DNA of 64,000 nucleotides, taken from contig OZ024895.1 of NCBI GenBank assembly GCA_964017195.1, positions 14,401,034 through 14,465,033 on the forward strand. Reading direction: 5' to 3'. Positions within the stretch are counted from its first letter, which is position 1. Every line of letters begins with the position of its first letter. The translations under genes and the position numbers were made by a program. The DNA is from Siderastrea radians (lineage: Eukaryota > Cnidaria > Anthozoa > Scleractinia > Rhizangiidae). Positions 23,865 to 36,700 of this stretch are shown here, piece by piece. The notes beneath the pieces are model-generated. The model had not been told where the DNA came from. It saw only the letters and a program-made list of their open reading frames with translations, and made no database searches.

Positions 23865-26148
23865 TTAAGAGCCATTCTCTGTAAGAATCAAACAAAGTGG
23901 GAAATGAAAAATTTTGACCCCAGAACTTAAATTTGCATGCAAGTAGATATCCACGGGGGATGTTCGAAAATGGCCATTATTGAGGTCATAACTTAATTGT
24001 TGCCATGGTAACAGCGAATGTTTGTTAACGTCCGAGAACCCAATTTTGAACTCAAAAACTGTTGTGCAAACTGCAAAATTTAAAACGTTATTTCTCAAGT
24101 TTATTAAAACACTACAACTCGAGACTTGGCACAAATGTAAAACCACTAATCTAGTTTCTCTCCATGTGTATGGCTTTTCATTACATTTAACGGGAACAAA
24201 ATAAACGGCGAATTAACTACACCCTATCTCGGCCATTTTAATTCGTGAGTAAAACAAGCAGTACATTTCTTTTAATATCTCCAAAAGTACATCAGTTCTA
24301 GAATTGAAACTACATGGATAGCTTACAACAGACACTGTAGTTACTAAATCTGTAAAATTCTCAGCGGGGCGGGCTTATTTTGTTTTCATGGCAATCAACA
24401 AAGAAACCATAAAAATGAGATTTCTTAAATTTTGACAAAATTAACATTCCCTAAATTTGCTGGAAAAATTAGAAGAAAGCTGACACGACCTTGAGATTTA
24501 AAGAAAATTGTCTGTTAAGTAATTCTCTGATGAAAACAACCGTTTATAGACCGTATTTTTGTAAACAATTTGAATCGAAGTACAGCTTACTTGACGGCTT
24601 TGTTCATTTCTCCACTTTTCGACTCACGTTAAGCGAGCTCACTTCTGTACAGCACTCGCATTGTTTAAAAATCCAGTGTTCTGAACCTTTTCTTTCAGCT
24701 GGTAGTGTTATCTATCCCCGGCAGTAGTCCATCCCCTTATTTCAGCCCACTGAAATCAGGTTTGGTGGCACTGTCGGCAGAAATAAGCCAACATGGAGTT
24801 CAGTCAGTACAGGTACATTTCCACCGTAGCCTTTCGCTCTAATTCTCGATCAGACGTCACCATTCGCTCCAAAAGACTGAAAGATGCATCCTTTCAACTA
24901 GGATTCCATTTAGCCAGGCCAAGCATTTCACTCCAACTTACGGTGTAAAAACTGCAGACAACAACTTGCTTCGAAGTGGAAGAGACGATAACATACGCCG
25001 TGGGACGTTACCAGTCAGCGGTGTTTACTTGAACAACTTCCCCTTCATAATTTTCTTAACACCGGGTCCTTTACATGCTGTTGATATGACATTCAAAGCA
25101 TTTCAGAAAGCCAGCAATTTCCTTTTATTAGATTCTGTTTTTCCACTTGCTCTCTAGTCCTGGTCCATTCACAGTAGGACTAACAGTCTCTGATAGAACA
25201 GTGTACAGTGCGTTTTCCAGCGCTCACACCATTTTCGCCGCGAAAATAAAGCGGCCTTCACACGTCAAACTAATGTTTGCCAACATTAGTTTGATGTCTG
25301 AAGGCCGCTTTATTTTCGCGGCGAAAATGGTGTGAGCGCTGGAAAACGCATTCAAAGCATTTCAGAAAGCCAGCAATTTCCTTTTATTAGATTCTGTTTT
25401 TCCACTTGCTCTCTAGTCCTGGTCCATTCACAGTAGGACTAACAGTCACTAATAGAACAAATGTACAGTGCGTTTTCCAGCGCTCACACCATTTTCGCCG
25501 CGAAAATAAAGCGGCCTTCACACGTCAAACTAATGTTTGCCAACATTGGTTTGATGTTTGAAGGCCACTTGAGACTGCTAACACAAGTCGACAATTAACA
25601 ATACATCGGTAAACTGAATAAGGAATAGCTATTTTTATTTTCCATTTAGCCTGCGTAGCAAGCGTTTCCATAAGGTTTTCCGCACGTTCAAGGCATTTTT
25701 GGTTTTTTAGCCGCGCGAAAATTGGGGCGAGCGCAAAATTCTATTCAGCTCGTGTGCCTTTGTGCTTTTAAGTCAATGAAGGGCTCAATCCTGATTATTT
25801 AAACCTTTCGTACTTTCGAATACAATCTTTTCCAGCCATATTTTTACCACTTTGTAAAACAACAAAAACATCAACAACAGCAAAAAAACAAAACAAAACA
25901 AAACAAAAATAAAACAAAAACAAATAAAAAACGCCTTAATGTTCTTATCAATAAAATTCCTTTGTTGCGCCGGAATGTCCAACCACTATGTTACTGAGCT
26001 GGTGTGCGCCTTATAAGCTACATTGTCCAAAGCTTTGTAGCTACAGAGCTCAATAAGAGAAACATTCTTTCATTTTCCTGAGATGCATATATCGTACCTT
26101 TTGGAGAAGGCTTGCAGCGTTGTCATTCCTGGCCATAACAATACTCCT
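23865..26148 (+). repeat. Left arm of the giant inverted repeat
   Basis: About 2.28 kb. Matches the reverse complement of 27146-29086. The mirrored segment at 23990-24150 versus 28800-28950 and that at 24965-25160 versus 27788-27980 are clear anchor points. Confidence 0.88.
25209..25350. repeat. 142 bp near-perfect palindrome in a tandem duplication
   Basis: The half starting TGCGTTTTCCAGCGCTCACA is mirrored at the end with only two mismatched positions and a loop of about 3 bp. The sequence at 25351-25570 repeats 25092-25290, so the palindrome lies in a duplicated unit of about 260 bp found only in the left arm. Confidence 0.9.
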
Positions 26149-26325
26149 TTTCTTCCTTTTCATTTCACACAGTTGACGGAACTCTTCGTTTTCGAATGGT
26201 TGACTGTGGGACTCCTCTGAAGATTTCATGATATCATTATTACCACTAGGAGTATTTCCGTTTTCGGCAGCCGGATATTCTGACGCACTGAGTTGCTTTC
26301 TTTTCGTCGCAATGGAAGAAACGTA
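26106..26325 (-). CDS. Possible exon in the inverted-repeat element
   Basis: A minus-strand frame reads KRKQLSASEYPAAENG...FRQLCEMKRKKRSIVMARN and ends at LLQK|GTACGA, a plausible donor. The last part is mirrored on the plus strand of the right arm (27147-27190). It is basic and rich in Arg/Lys. I do not recognise the family; it may be a remnant of the element's own protein or an exon of unrelated origin. Confidence 0.3.
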
Positions 26326-27145
26326 AGTCAAAATTTGCAAGAGCGTAAGGTACACCTCAATTGTAAACAATCGCTGATTATTAGAGTCTGTAGTCGCGTT
26401 TACGCATTTTTGGCGAATTCTGCACCATCGGTCTTGTTACTCGATTTCTACTCTTCTCTCTGCTTTATATTGTTGCTTTGGGTTTTGACTTTTAAGCCTG
26501 GTTCACTTGTATACTGCGCTAACGCAGGAAAGTTCTTGAGTTTGGCGTTGTTCTAAAGGCTGTGCATGACTCGACTTTGCTCTGTAACGCTGCCCACCCC
26601 TCCCCTCCCCCTCCCCTAGGAGGGTGACTTAAACAAAGCCCTACTTGATGAACGCCGTACTCACAGTATTTTTCTGGTGCAGAATTCTCTGGTGCAGAAT
26701 ATTGTATCCTTTTTCGAAAATACGCCACTTGAAGTAAGAAATGACATTAAGAGAATAGAGGACGAGTCTCACAGGTATACACATATATACAAAAATCTCC
26801 AGCTGTCCGAAATGACAAAAGAAGAATTGTCATCGCGACGAATGACATCCATCTGCTAAAAGTACGTACCATTTGCGCATCTCAGGAAAAAGAAATCAGC
26901 CTCACGTTAAAATTGTTGATTCTCTTTTGTTTGTTTTACAAAGTTGTGAATGACTGGAAGGAATTGTCCTCGAAAGTGCGAAAAGTCTATAATAATCAGG
27001 ATTGAAGTATCCATTGAAGGCATGCTGGTTAACAGAATGGAAAATAAGAAAAGCCGTTCTTTAATCAGCTTACCAATCTATTGTTAATTGTCGAGTTAGC
27101 GGTCTCCTTTTTTGCGGCGAAATGGGGGGGGGGGGGCGGGGGGGG

Positions 27146-29086
27146 AATTGTTATCGCCAGGAATGACAACGCTGAAAGCCGTCTCCAAAAGGTACGATAT
27201 ATGCATCTCAGGAAAACAAAAGAATGTTGTTTCTCTTATCGAGCTCTGCAGCTGCAAAGCTTTGGACAATGTAGCCTATAAGGCGCACACCAGCTCACTA
27301 ACATAGCGGTTGGACATGCCAGCGCAAGAATTCTAATGACAAGAACATTAAGGCGGTTTTTATTTGTCCTTGTTTTATTTTTGTTTTGTTTTGTTTTTTT
27401 TTTTTTTACTGCTGTTGATATTTTTGTTGTTTTACAAAGTTGTAAAAATATGGCTGGAAAAGATTGTACTCGAAACTACGAAAGGTTTAAATTATCAGGA
27501 TTGAGCCCTTCATTGACTTAAAAGCACAAAGGCACACGAGCTGAATAGAATGGAAAATAAAAATAGCCATTCCTTATTCAGTTTATTCAGTTTACCGATG
27601 CATTGTTAATTGTCGACTTGTGTTAGCAGTCTCAAGTGGCCTTCAAACATCAAACCAATGTTGGCAAACATTAGTTTGACGTGTGAAGGCCGCTTTATTT
27701 TCGCGGCGAAAATGGTGTGAGCGCTGGAAAACGCACTGTACATTTGTTCTATAAGTGACTGTTAATCCTACTGTGAATGGACCAGGACTAGAGAGCAAGT
27801 GGAAAAACAGAGTCTAATAAAAGGAAATTTCTGGCTTTCTTAAATGTTTTGAATGTCATATCAACAGCATGTAAAGGACCCGGCGTTAAGCAAATTATGA
27901 AGGAGAAGTTGTTCAAGTAAACACCGCTGACCGGTAACGTCCCACGGCGTATGTTATTGTCTCTTCCACTTCGAAGCAAGTTGTCAGTTGTCTGCAGTTT
28001 TTACACCGTAAGTTGGAGTGAAATGCTTGGCTAAATGGAATCCTAGTTGAAAGGATGCAACTTTCAATCTTTTGGAGCGAATGGTGACGTCTGATCGAGA
28101 AGTAGAGCGAAAGGCTACGGTGGAAATGTACCTGTACTGACTGAACTCCATGTTGGCTTATTTCTGCCGACAGTGCCACCAAACCTGATTTCAGTGGGCT
28201 GAAATAAGGGGATGGACTACTGCCGGGGATAGATAACACTACCAGCTGAAAGAAAAGGTTCGGAACACTGGATTTTTAAACAATGCGAGTGCTGTACAGA
28301 AAGAACCAGCTCGCTTAACGTGAGTCGAAAAGTGGAGAAATGAACAAAGCCGTCAAGTAAGCTGTACTTCGATTCAAATTGTTTTAATACAAAAATACGG
28401 TTTATAAACGGTTGTTTCCATCAGAGAATTACTTAACAGACAATTTTCTTTAAATCTCAAGGTCGTGTCAGCTTTCTTCTGATTTTTCCAGCAACTTTAG
28501 GGAATGTTAATTTTGTCAAAATTTAAGAAATCTCATTTTTATGGTTTCTTTGTTGATTGCCATGAAAACAAAATAAGCCCGCCCCGCTGAGAATTTTACA
28601 GATTTAGTAACTACAGTGTCTGTTGTAAGCTATCCATGTAGTTTCAATTCTAGAACTGATGTACTTTTGGAGATATTAAAAGAAATGTACTGCTTGTTTT
28701 ACTCACGAATTAAAATGACCAAGACAGGGTGTAGTTAATTCGCCGTTTATTTTGTTCCCGTTAAATGTAATGAAAAGCCATACACATGGAGAGAAACTAG
28801 ATTAGTGGTTTTACATTTGTGCCAAGTCTCGAGTTGTAGTGTTTTAATAAACTTGAGAAATAACGTTTTAAATTTTGCAGTTTTCACAACAGTTTTTGAG
28901 TTCAAAATTGGGTTCTCGGACGTCAACAAACATTCGCTGTTACCATGGCAACAATTAAGTTATGACAACAATAATGGCCATTTTCGAACATCCCCCGTGG
29001 ATATCTACTTGCATGCAAATTTAAGGTGGGGGTCAAAATTTTTCATTTCCCACTTTGTCTGATTCTTACAGAGAATTGCTCTTAAA
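27146..29086 (-). repeat. Right arm of the giant inverted repeat
   Basis: About 1.94 kb, ending GCTCTTAA. Reverse complement of the left arm, lacking the tandem duplication. A G-rich run at 27124-27146 marks its inner edge. Confidence 0.88.
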
Positions 29087-29108
29087 GCCTATCACGGGAA
29101 CCTGTGCT

Positions 29109-29129
29109 ACAACCAACCAACCAACCAAC

Positions 29130-29166
<37 letters not shown>
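29109..29166. repeat. CAAC/AATC tetranucleotide microsatellite
   Basis: Runs of ACCA then ATCA units lie about 20 bp outside the right end of the giant inverted repeat. Confidence 0.95.
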
Positions 29167-29306
29167 TTGTATATCCGGCCGAGCCAGAAGCTAATTTATA
29201 ATACGCATGACAGTAAGGGCGCATTTGACGGCTTATTTGGCCGCTGGCGAGCCATAAATGAATATACATTGAGTTAATAGCAAGTGGATTTTTAAAGCAA
29301 TTTCAC

Positions 29307-32300
29307 TTGTCTTTGCCTGGAATCTTTTTGCAGCTTGTCTTTCCGTCTCCTTCATATCCAGGGTCACAAGAACAGTTGTATGATCCAAGAGTATTTGTGC
29401 AGAAGGCATCAGAGTTGCAGTCATTGGATACTTGGCTACATTCATCAATATCTAAAAAAGAGCAAAAATCCCAACTGAAACTTGAAAGGTTTGTAAGCTC
29501 AAGCTGTCCGGAGGACAATTCAAATCTCAAGAAATAAACGATACAAATTCTAAACATTAGAAAGTCAACAAACGAGGCCGCTGACGTGGCTATGTATTCT
29601 GAAGTTAACAACCCATTTAGTATCTGTCCTCCGAACTCATTTTGCTGGTGATAACTGTCTTTCTTGTCACACGTAATGTTTCCAAGGAGACCATTTTTCA
29701 CTGGTATTTCTAACAAACGGATTTTTTTTTTAAATTTCCTTAAACGATTGGAATTAGAAAAAAATAGGTTTCACTGGGCACCAATGCCTCTGTCACACTA
29801 ACTGCTACGTCGAATGGAAAGGACTTTGCGACTTTGGAAGGCTGGTACTAATTTTGTCTGACATTTCAAAATTGCAGATACTACATTCCTGGATAGAATT
29901 CTATAGGGAATTATATTTTACAGTATTCAGTTCGGGGTGTTGGTGGTGGGAGGAGGAGGTTGGGGGCGGAATCTGCCCGCGCGGACATTGAACCACGACC
30001 GCCTTCTTGAATGTGTGTGGCGCGAACTAGACTTGTAATCTGGAGATCCCGGGTGCATTTTTTGCCCCTGTCACTACTTCTGAACTCGCCATTCACAAAT
30101 CCCGAAATTGACTATCCCGTGCTTCTAAAACAGCCAACTAGCCATTCATTTACAATAGCCGCAGCTTTTCTCACAAGCCGCTGTACGTACGAATAAAATA
30201 GCTTTGGCTTTAATTTTTTAACGAGCTCAACATTAGTGTCCTTTAGACGGAGAACGAGTTCGAGATTGAATAAGAGTCCGAATTTTCAAATCCAGTATGC
30301 GTGCCGCAGATTATCATAAGTAACACCAGTTTCGTTACTATAATGGTTGTCAAAAAGGAGGAGAACATTGCAGGGTTGCGGTACAAAAGTTGTCACTGTC
30401 AGTTCAACAGTACAATTTCGTCCATCGCCTATGAAGCCAACTGAGTTTGCATGTAAAATTGTATCCCCTCCCCCTTGGTGTTGTTACGCACTGCATGACC
30501 AGTGCAGTTATTTATGCTGTTGTGTATTCGTCGATTTATAAAAACAGTTAAAATTAATAAGCATTGAGGTGATTTCAATATCAACGTTCAAATAACTTCC
30601 ATGACGACTATTGCCTCAACAAAGTAGACATATCATGCTCACCTTCACATTTGTGTCCGTTTCCAGTAAACCCTGGTTTGCAGGAACAGTTGAATGATCC
30701 TTTAGTGTTGTTACACACTGCATCATCGCTGCAGTTGTGTTTGTTTGATGCACATTCGTCAATATCTGGAATGAGGACAAACACAATATGAAAGGTGCAA
30801 GAAACCAAAGCTGAAACGAGTAATGAAAGGACAAAATATTGTATTTTTTTTACATGAGCTACTTGTTTTTTTCCGAATTTGTCCTGAAGCTGCTAAAAAT
30901 CGATCACATAAATGCCAAAATAACATTGAATCTTAAAACTATTTCTGTTAAAATCTTTATGGTAAATGTAGCAAATTGTGAGAATTTTGGAATATTTTCA
31001 TAAATATCTACCCACTCACCCACCCCCCAAAAATTACAATAGCAAATGAACATTACGTCGCCTGTATTTATAACGAGAATAAAAGTATGGCTTTCTATGT
31101 CATTAAAATGGTTACCAACAAGGAGGAGAGCATCGCTGGGTTGAGGTACAAAAGTTGCCAATAAAAATCCAAACGCTTGAACAGCCGGTTCACCAGTACA
31201 ATTTCGTCCATCGCCTGTGAAGTTAGGTTTACATGTTCAGTGATGTCCTCCCTTGCTGATGTTACCCACACTGCATGACCAGTTCAGTTTCGTTATGCTG
31301 TTGCGCATTCATCGCTTTGCACAAAAAAATAAACTAGTAAGGTTCGAGGTAATTTAAATATTACCGTTTCAAAAACTTCTACGACGCATTTAAGAAGACA
31401 TATCATGCTCACCTTCACATTTGCATCCACTGCCAGTAAACCCTGGTTTGCAGGTACAGTTGAACGATCCTTTAGTGTTGTTACACACTGCATCAGCACT
31501 GCAGTGGTGTTTGCCTGATGCGCATTCGTCAATATCTGGAATGAGGACAAACACAATATGAAGGTGCAAGAAACCAAAGCTTATTCGGTTCTTCAAATGC
31601 AAGGGCTGAAACAAGGGCATGCTTATTGACACCGATCAGATCGATCGATCGATGTGGATAAAAGCAACTTATTTGGCACGTACACGAGATCCTTGTCTTT
31701 TCTGAATCTGAGCTGAAGATGTTAAAAATCGATCACAAATGCTAAAACAACAGTTAAACGTGAGAATATTTCTAGCGAAATGTGGAAAAATGTAAGAATT
31801 TTGGAATAGTTTCATTAATATCCACCCCAATCCACCAAAAAGGAAATTATAATAACAATAAACATATAACATCGTCTGAATTTATAGCGCGGATTAACGA
31901 GACACTCACCAAGGTTTACAATGCAAAGCAAAATTCCTCACTTAAAACATATGGGTAGAGTCAAATTTTGACAAGCAAAAACGGCACTGCTGCATTTTTC
32001 TAACTTTCTAGATAACAAAAGTTGTGCCTATCATTTTTGTGACTTGTCATGTCAGGAGTGCCAGAGGTCATTTTTTCCTCAGTGTTAGAAAAGGAAAGCT
32101 CCAAAGCGTGAGCAATGTCACGGCATGGTCGAGGAATGGCCGCAGCGAAGCCGCAAGAAGCCTCTGGAGCCAAGGTAAAACTTGATGGTCATAGCTCTCC
32201 ATTGATATTAAATGTTGCCATGAAAATGTATACTGCCTTGATGTTAACCAGAACTTGAAAAGTAAATCAGAAAAGCTGAAACTGTCATCAACGTTTATAA

Positions 32301-35300
32301 CAGAGTTTACCTAAACCATATCATAATTGTAGAGCTCTTTTCAATATTTTTTATTTTATTTTAACGAACATAAGGAAAAGAAAAAGTTACCGTGGCAAAT
32401 TCTCCCATTTCCAGAATATCCAGATTCGCAGAGGCAAGTGTAGGATCCAAAAGAGTTCTGACATTTAGCGTTCTTTCCACATTTGTGAGATTTTGCATTG
32501 CACTCGTCAACATCTGCAATAACAAACAAAAACAAATAAACAAACAAGCAAAAACAAAAAAGAAAGTAAGGTGTAAAATTAATCAGTTATGATCATTAAA
32601 TACCAACCACTAAGAGTCAGTCAGTCTGGATACCAAATCAATAAACAAAGCCACGATTTACGTGTGTTTGTTGTTTGTTTTGGAAAAGCTTTATATAATG
32701 ACCCGATAGAAAACGGAAATTTTACTAATAGGCTAAAAGGTTTGCAGCGGCATGACACAGCCTCAGCAGCGCCCACTCATGATCAATGTGAGACCACAGC
32801 CCTTTCAGAAGATAATAGACAGTTTTATCACAATAAAATTACGAATCTTGTTGTCTTACCTTTTTCACAGATTTCACCGATGAAACCAGGAAGACAAACA
32901 CAACGAAAACCTTTGTCTGTAAATCCAGATTGACAGGTACCATCGTTCTCGCAACGCCGCGGGGAATTGTCACAAGCACTCTTTAAACGAAGCAAAAACT
33001 CTCAAGTTAAAGAAGAGAAAAACCTAAGTTCAAAAAACCTAATTGTTTCAAAAATATCATTCAAGTGTTATACATCACTATAAGCTGAAGAGGTGTCAAG
33101 AAAGCAATGAAATGCAATAAAAGAAAAAGTCAAGAAGAAGAAGAAGAAGACGTTTTGAACTTATACTTACATCTGCTCCATGGTAAAAGTAACCCTCTTT
33201 TTCCTGAAACTGGCCATCACGACCTTGGTGGGTTGCATTGTTTAGTTCGCATATGTATTTTCCATCCGAGTTTGAAGTACTGTTAAAATTAACACTGACG
33301 CAGTTTGGTTCTTGGTAACAAAGCAGTTCACAGACATCCATATCAGAAACTTTGACAGCTTTTATGTTATGCTTCAGCAGACGTTTATTGGCGAAGAAGA
33401 AAACAGATGGGAATGCCAAGTTACGGCAATTACCTGAAAGAATCCAATGAAAATTAATAGCTGAGACAGAAAGGGAATAAATGTTATTTATCTTTTTCAT
33501 CTTCCTTTTCTCTAGCACTTTCGCCTCTTTTAGATATCTTATTTTTGAGGAGAATTTCACGTTCCCCAATAATTATGGCAATTGATTTGCGTCATCTGTT
33601 TTTTTTTTGTTAATTTTAATTTGACACAAATTAACTACCAAAGATGTCAAGAATTTTTTCCACGTATTTATATTCAGTTTCTTCTTAAACTCACTTAGTA
33701 CTTTAAAATGATGGTAGAAACATCGAAATGTCGCACCGCATTAATTTTTATTTTCATTTTATTTTCCAAGTGGCTTTCTTGTCGGTGTTCGAAAAAAAAT
33801 TATACGTATGAAAAAAAAGGTAGGGTTTCAAAATTCTCAGTGTACATAGAAAACAACTAAATCAACGGCCTATTATGTCATTTAGTTTCTTGAGTGAAAA
33901 TATATTGTACACAATATTTTTTTGGACGAGAGCACATCCTGTTTGGCCAATAAACAATTGTCGGTTTATAATTAATATTTAGCTTAAGCTTATTTCATAA
34001 CTATCGTCGGCACATGTAGGATTAAGTAACCCAATAATAGAACAGACCAGGTGTGCATATTAGAATGCTTGTTTCGTCTGGGCAAGTTTATTCTAACTTT
34101 CGATAAGTTTTAAAAGAAAAATGAAACAAAAAACATTTAACAAAATATATGAGACGACTTCTCAGTTTATTTGAGATTGCGAAAACGGCTAAATATACAA
34201 TTTCTTGGAGACAGTGAAATCCTAATCCACCTGCTAACGAACTGCTAATTTCAATTATCACACAAAGGGCAAACTCAAGTTGCCTTTCCCACAGTTTCTT
34301 TGTCACTTTTCCCAAAAAGTAAATTTTAGCATAAAAGATTAACAAATAAACTTTGAAAATGGCTGCAAAAATGAAGGAAAATGAAAAACATTGAGGTTCT
34401 TACTTGCCGTTCCCATTTAATTAGCTCAGTGTGGCCTTTATCGTCAGGTACAAGGCTTATTAATGTGATAGATATATGCCATGGCATACATGATGGGGCC
34501 ATAAAATTTCAGAAAATTCAAGAGATGTTTTAACATTAGTTAGCCCATCGATTTAAAGAATTTTGGATAGAATAAGAATATCCTCTCAGGGAGCTTTTCA
34601 GAATCTTCTATTGATTATTTGGCTTAAGTAGCTATGTAACGACGAAGTCGGCTTATTGTATGGGAGGGGGTTATCCAATTTTTAAAACGTGTTAGGACCG
34701 TCGCTACAAACGTGACAGCCTTAAAGACTTAAAAAAAACACTTACGTAACTTCGGAATAAATTGATTCGAGAAAAGAGAAAAACATAATTTACACATTGT
34801 AAGTTGCAACCCCGGGCTTCTCGAGTAATTTTTTTACGCTAAGGTGACTTCTAAGACGGTTGATTGAAAAGAAAGTTTATCCACCTACAAAATTGAACCT
34901 AATTCAGCAAGGGGTAAAATGAAGGTTATGAAATGTGTTTGTAGATTCTCCTCCATGAAATAATAATTTATCTTTGCCTTTTTTTAATTTTTCAAAAGTA
35001 AACAAATTGAACGTTCTAAGAAATGGACACGAGATAACTGAGCGACAATATTAATAGAATCGGATTCCCCACCGGCACCGTACAGCCTGAAATTGTTTTG
35101 CAGTTTACTATGCCTGTGTAAATTGAAGGTGATCGGGCCATAAAATTTAAGAAAATTAAAAAAAAAATTTTTTTTCAAATTATCTAGCCCTTCGATTAAA
35201 AATAATTTTCGATATAGTAAGCATTTTGAAAGCGACTTTCTGACAAGATCGAAGTTTTTTTTAGCTATTTAATGGTGAAAGTCGGCTTGACGAAGGGGGA

Positions 35301-36700
35301 ACACTATCTTATTTATAAAACATGTCAGGGCTGTCTTTACAAAGGTGCTAATTTAAAAGGTTTAAAACACTCATTTTAACTTTTGAATAAATAGATAGCG
35401 AAAAATTGAAAAAAAAAAACAAGTAGGGAACAAGTTGTATTTTGCAACGGCTTCTTGAGTTATTTGTTAATGCTAGGATGACCACTAAAACGGTTAATTA
35501 AACTGAAGGAAATCCACCTGTTACTTGGAACTCTTCAGCACGGTGGAGGATATCAGTTCTGGAATACATTTTTATGCTTACTATACTTTAGACAGAATAA
35601 CCTGTCTATTCCAATTTTCTTTATTTTATTCTTTTTTTCAGAAGTAAAAAGGTTTGGCGTTGGAGACGAGACAAGCAACAAACCACGTATAACTTTCAAA
35701 AAATTCAAATGTTACTAATGTCACTTAAATTATCTTGAAACACTTATTTTAACTTTTGAATAAATAGATAGCGAAAAAAAAAATAGAAAAAAAAAACAAG
35801 TAGGGAAGAAGTTGCATTTTGCAACGGCTTCTTGGGTTATTTGTTAATGCTAGGTGAAGTTAAACCACCTGTAAAATGGAACTCTACAGCACGGTGTAGA
35901 ATATCAGTTCTGGAATATATAATTTTTGTTTTTACTTTACTTTAGACAGAATAACCTGTCTTTGCCAATTTTTTTAAATTTTTATTTTCAGAAGTAAAGA
36001 TTTGGCGTTGGAGACGAGACAAACAACAAACCACATATAACTTTCGAAAAATTCAAGATGTTACTGATGTCACTTAAATTATCTCTTGGTTTTTTCTTAA
36101 TAAAATGAGTATAATATTTAAATAGGGGAATTTGGCGTGAACTATATTACCAGAGATAACAGTTTTAATACTCTGTTGAAAGGGGTAATGATAAGTATTT
36201 ATTGTAAATTAAGATAAACAAGAACAGCTCGTTCTAGGAGATTAATATAAGGAATATCCTTCAGATGTACTTCTGGGGTCAAAGGAGGTACTATTATTTC
36301 AAACATTAGCAACTTTTCCGTTTCAACTTGTATAAATAGCTTGTAAGCAAGTTTCTAAAATAGCTAGCTTAGAATTATAAAAAAAGGAATACTTCGCACT
36401 CACTTTATTGTTCGAAACCAACGTAAAGGCTGTTGAAACTTCGATTGTTTTAAGAATGAAGCAATTTTGTTTTTTAGTGGCACTAATTTTTTTGCGCCTT
36501 TAAGAGAAAAAGCGCAACAATGTAGCTGATATTGTTGTGCAACGATATTCTTCTGAAATTCTTGTGCAATGATACACAAAAGTAGAAAAAGTAAAAAAAA
36601 ACGTATATTAAAAGAAATAAAACTTACCGTCCAAACAAGCTGACGCAAGTTTTGGAGACAGCAGCGTCAACAAAATGCAGAACTGAAGACAGGTATCCAT
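29307..36700 (-). CDS. Secreted PAN/apple and multi-EGF protein, seven exons
   Basis: Exon 1 (36700-36628) encodes a signal peptide ([21 protein letters not shown]). Exon 2 (33433-33171) is a PAN/apple domain with [22 protein letters not shown] and [10 protein letters not shown]. Exon 3 (32980-32860) is an EGF domain ([14 protein letters not shown]...[12 protein letters not shown]). Exons 4-6 (32513-32391, 31535-31413, 30765-30643) are each exactly 123 nt, phase 1 at both ends, and encode calcium-binding-type EGF domains starting D(I/V)DEC. Exon 7 (29451-29307) is another such EGF. Splice sites and phases agree from exon 1 to 6. The protein is extracellular; this PAN-EGF layout with a D8C C-terminus is common in anthozoan matrix or surface proteins. 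Intron 1 (33434-36627) holds tandem repeats. After exon 7 the best donor is phase 2, which does not fit the D8C exon directly. Confidence 0.85.
30415..30536 (-). pseudogene. Decayed EGF exon
   Basis: The minus strand starts ATAAATCGACGAATAC like the acceptor side of the neighbouring EGF exons (IDE...), then keeps fragments such as an asparagine-threonine-lysine stretch but has stops and lost cysteines. It lies just downstream of exon 6 and is paralleled by the relic at 31195-31315, so both probably came from the same duplicated unit. Confidence 0.55.
30600..31900 (-). repeat. Tandem duplication of an EGF exon with flanking introns
   Basis: The segments 30630-31090 and 31400-31890 share exon and intron sequence (for example ATCGATCACA and AGAATTTTGGAATA in both), a period of about 770 bp. 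Together with the two decayed EGF exons it shows repeated local duplication of one exon unit. Confidence 0.7.
31195..31315 (-). pseudogene. Decayed EGF exon
   Basis: The minus strand reads SDECATA then a stop; the remainder aligns poorly with an EGF exon and has lost most cysteines. Flanking sequence resembles 30350-30540. It lies between functional exons 5 and 6. Confidence 0.6.
34735..35930. repeat. Diverged tandem repeats in intron 1
   Basis: The stretch ACTTTTGAATAAATAGATAGCGAAAAA followed by GCAACGGCTTCTTG occurs at about 35367-35460 and 35741-35840, with a more diverged copy from about 34735. Each is followed by a CAGCACGGTG(G/T)AGAATATCAG-like segment in the later two. No coding content. 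Confidence 0.7.

Larger units (their letters stand above)
23865..29086. mobile_element. 5.2 kb TTAA-bounded element built as a giant inverted repeat
   Basis: Both ends read TTAAGAGC(C/A)ATTCTCTGTAAG inward. The left arm (23865-26148) and right arm (27146-29086) are highly similar reverse complements along their length. The left arm is longer because it contains a tandem duplication around the palindrome at 25209-25350. The spacer (26149-27145) includes a partial third copy of the right-arm interior (about 26828-27113). TTAA at both outer ends suggests a piggyBac/Kolobok-type target duplication, though the TTAA could be part of the repeat. No transposase is visible. It lies between the D8C exon and the EGF exons. 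Confidence 0.75.

Noticed and set aside
23865..24204. Frames mirrored at 28747-29062 as a duplicated gene
   Set aside because: They are matching segments of inverted repeat arms, with no domain and no splice signals.
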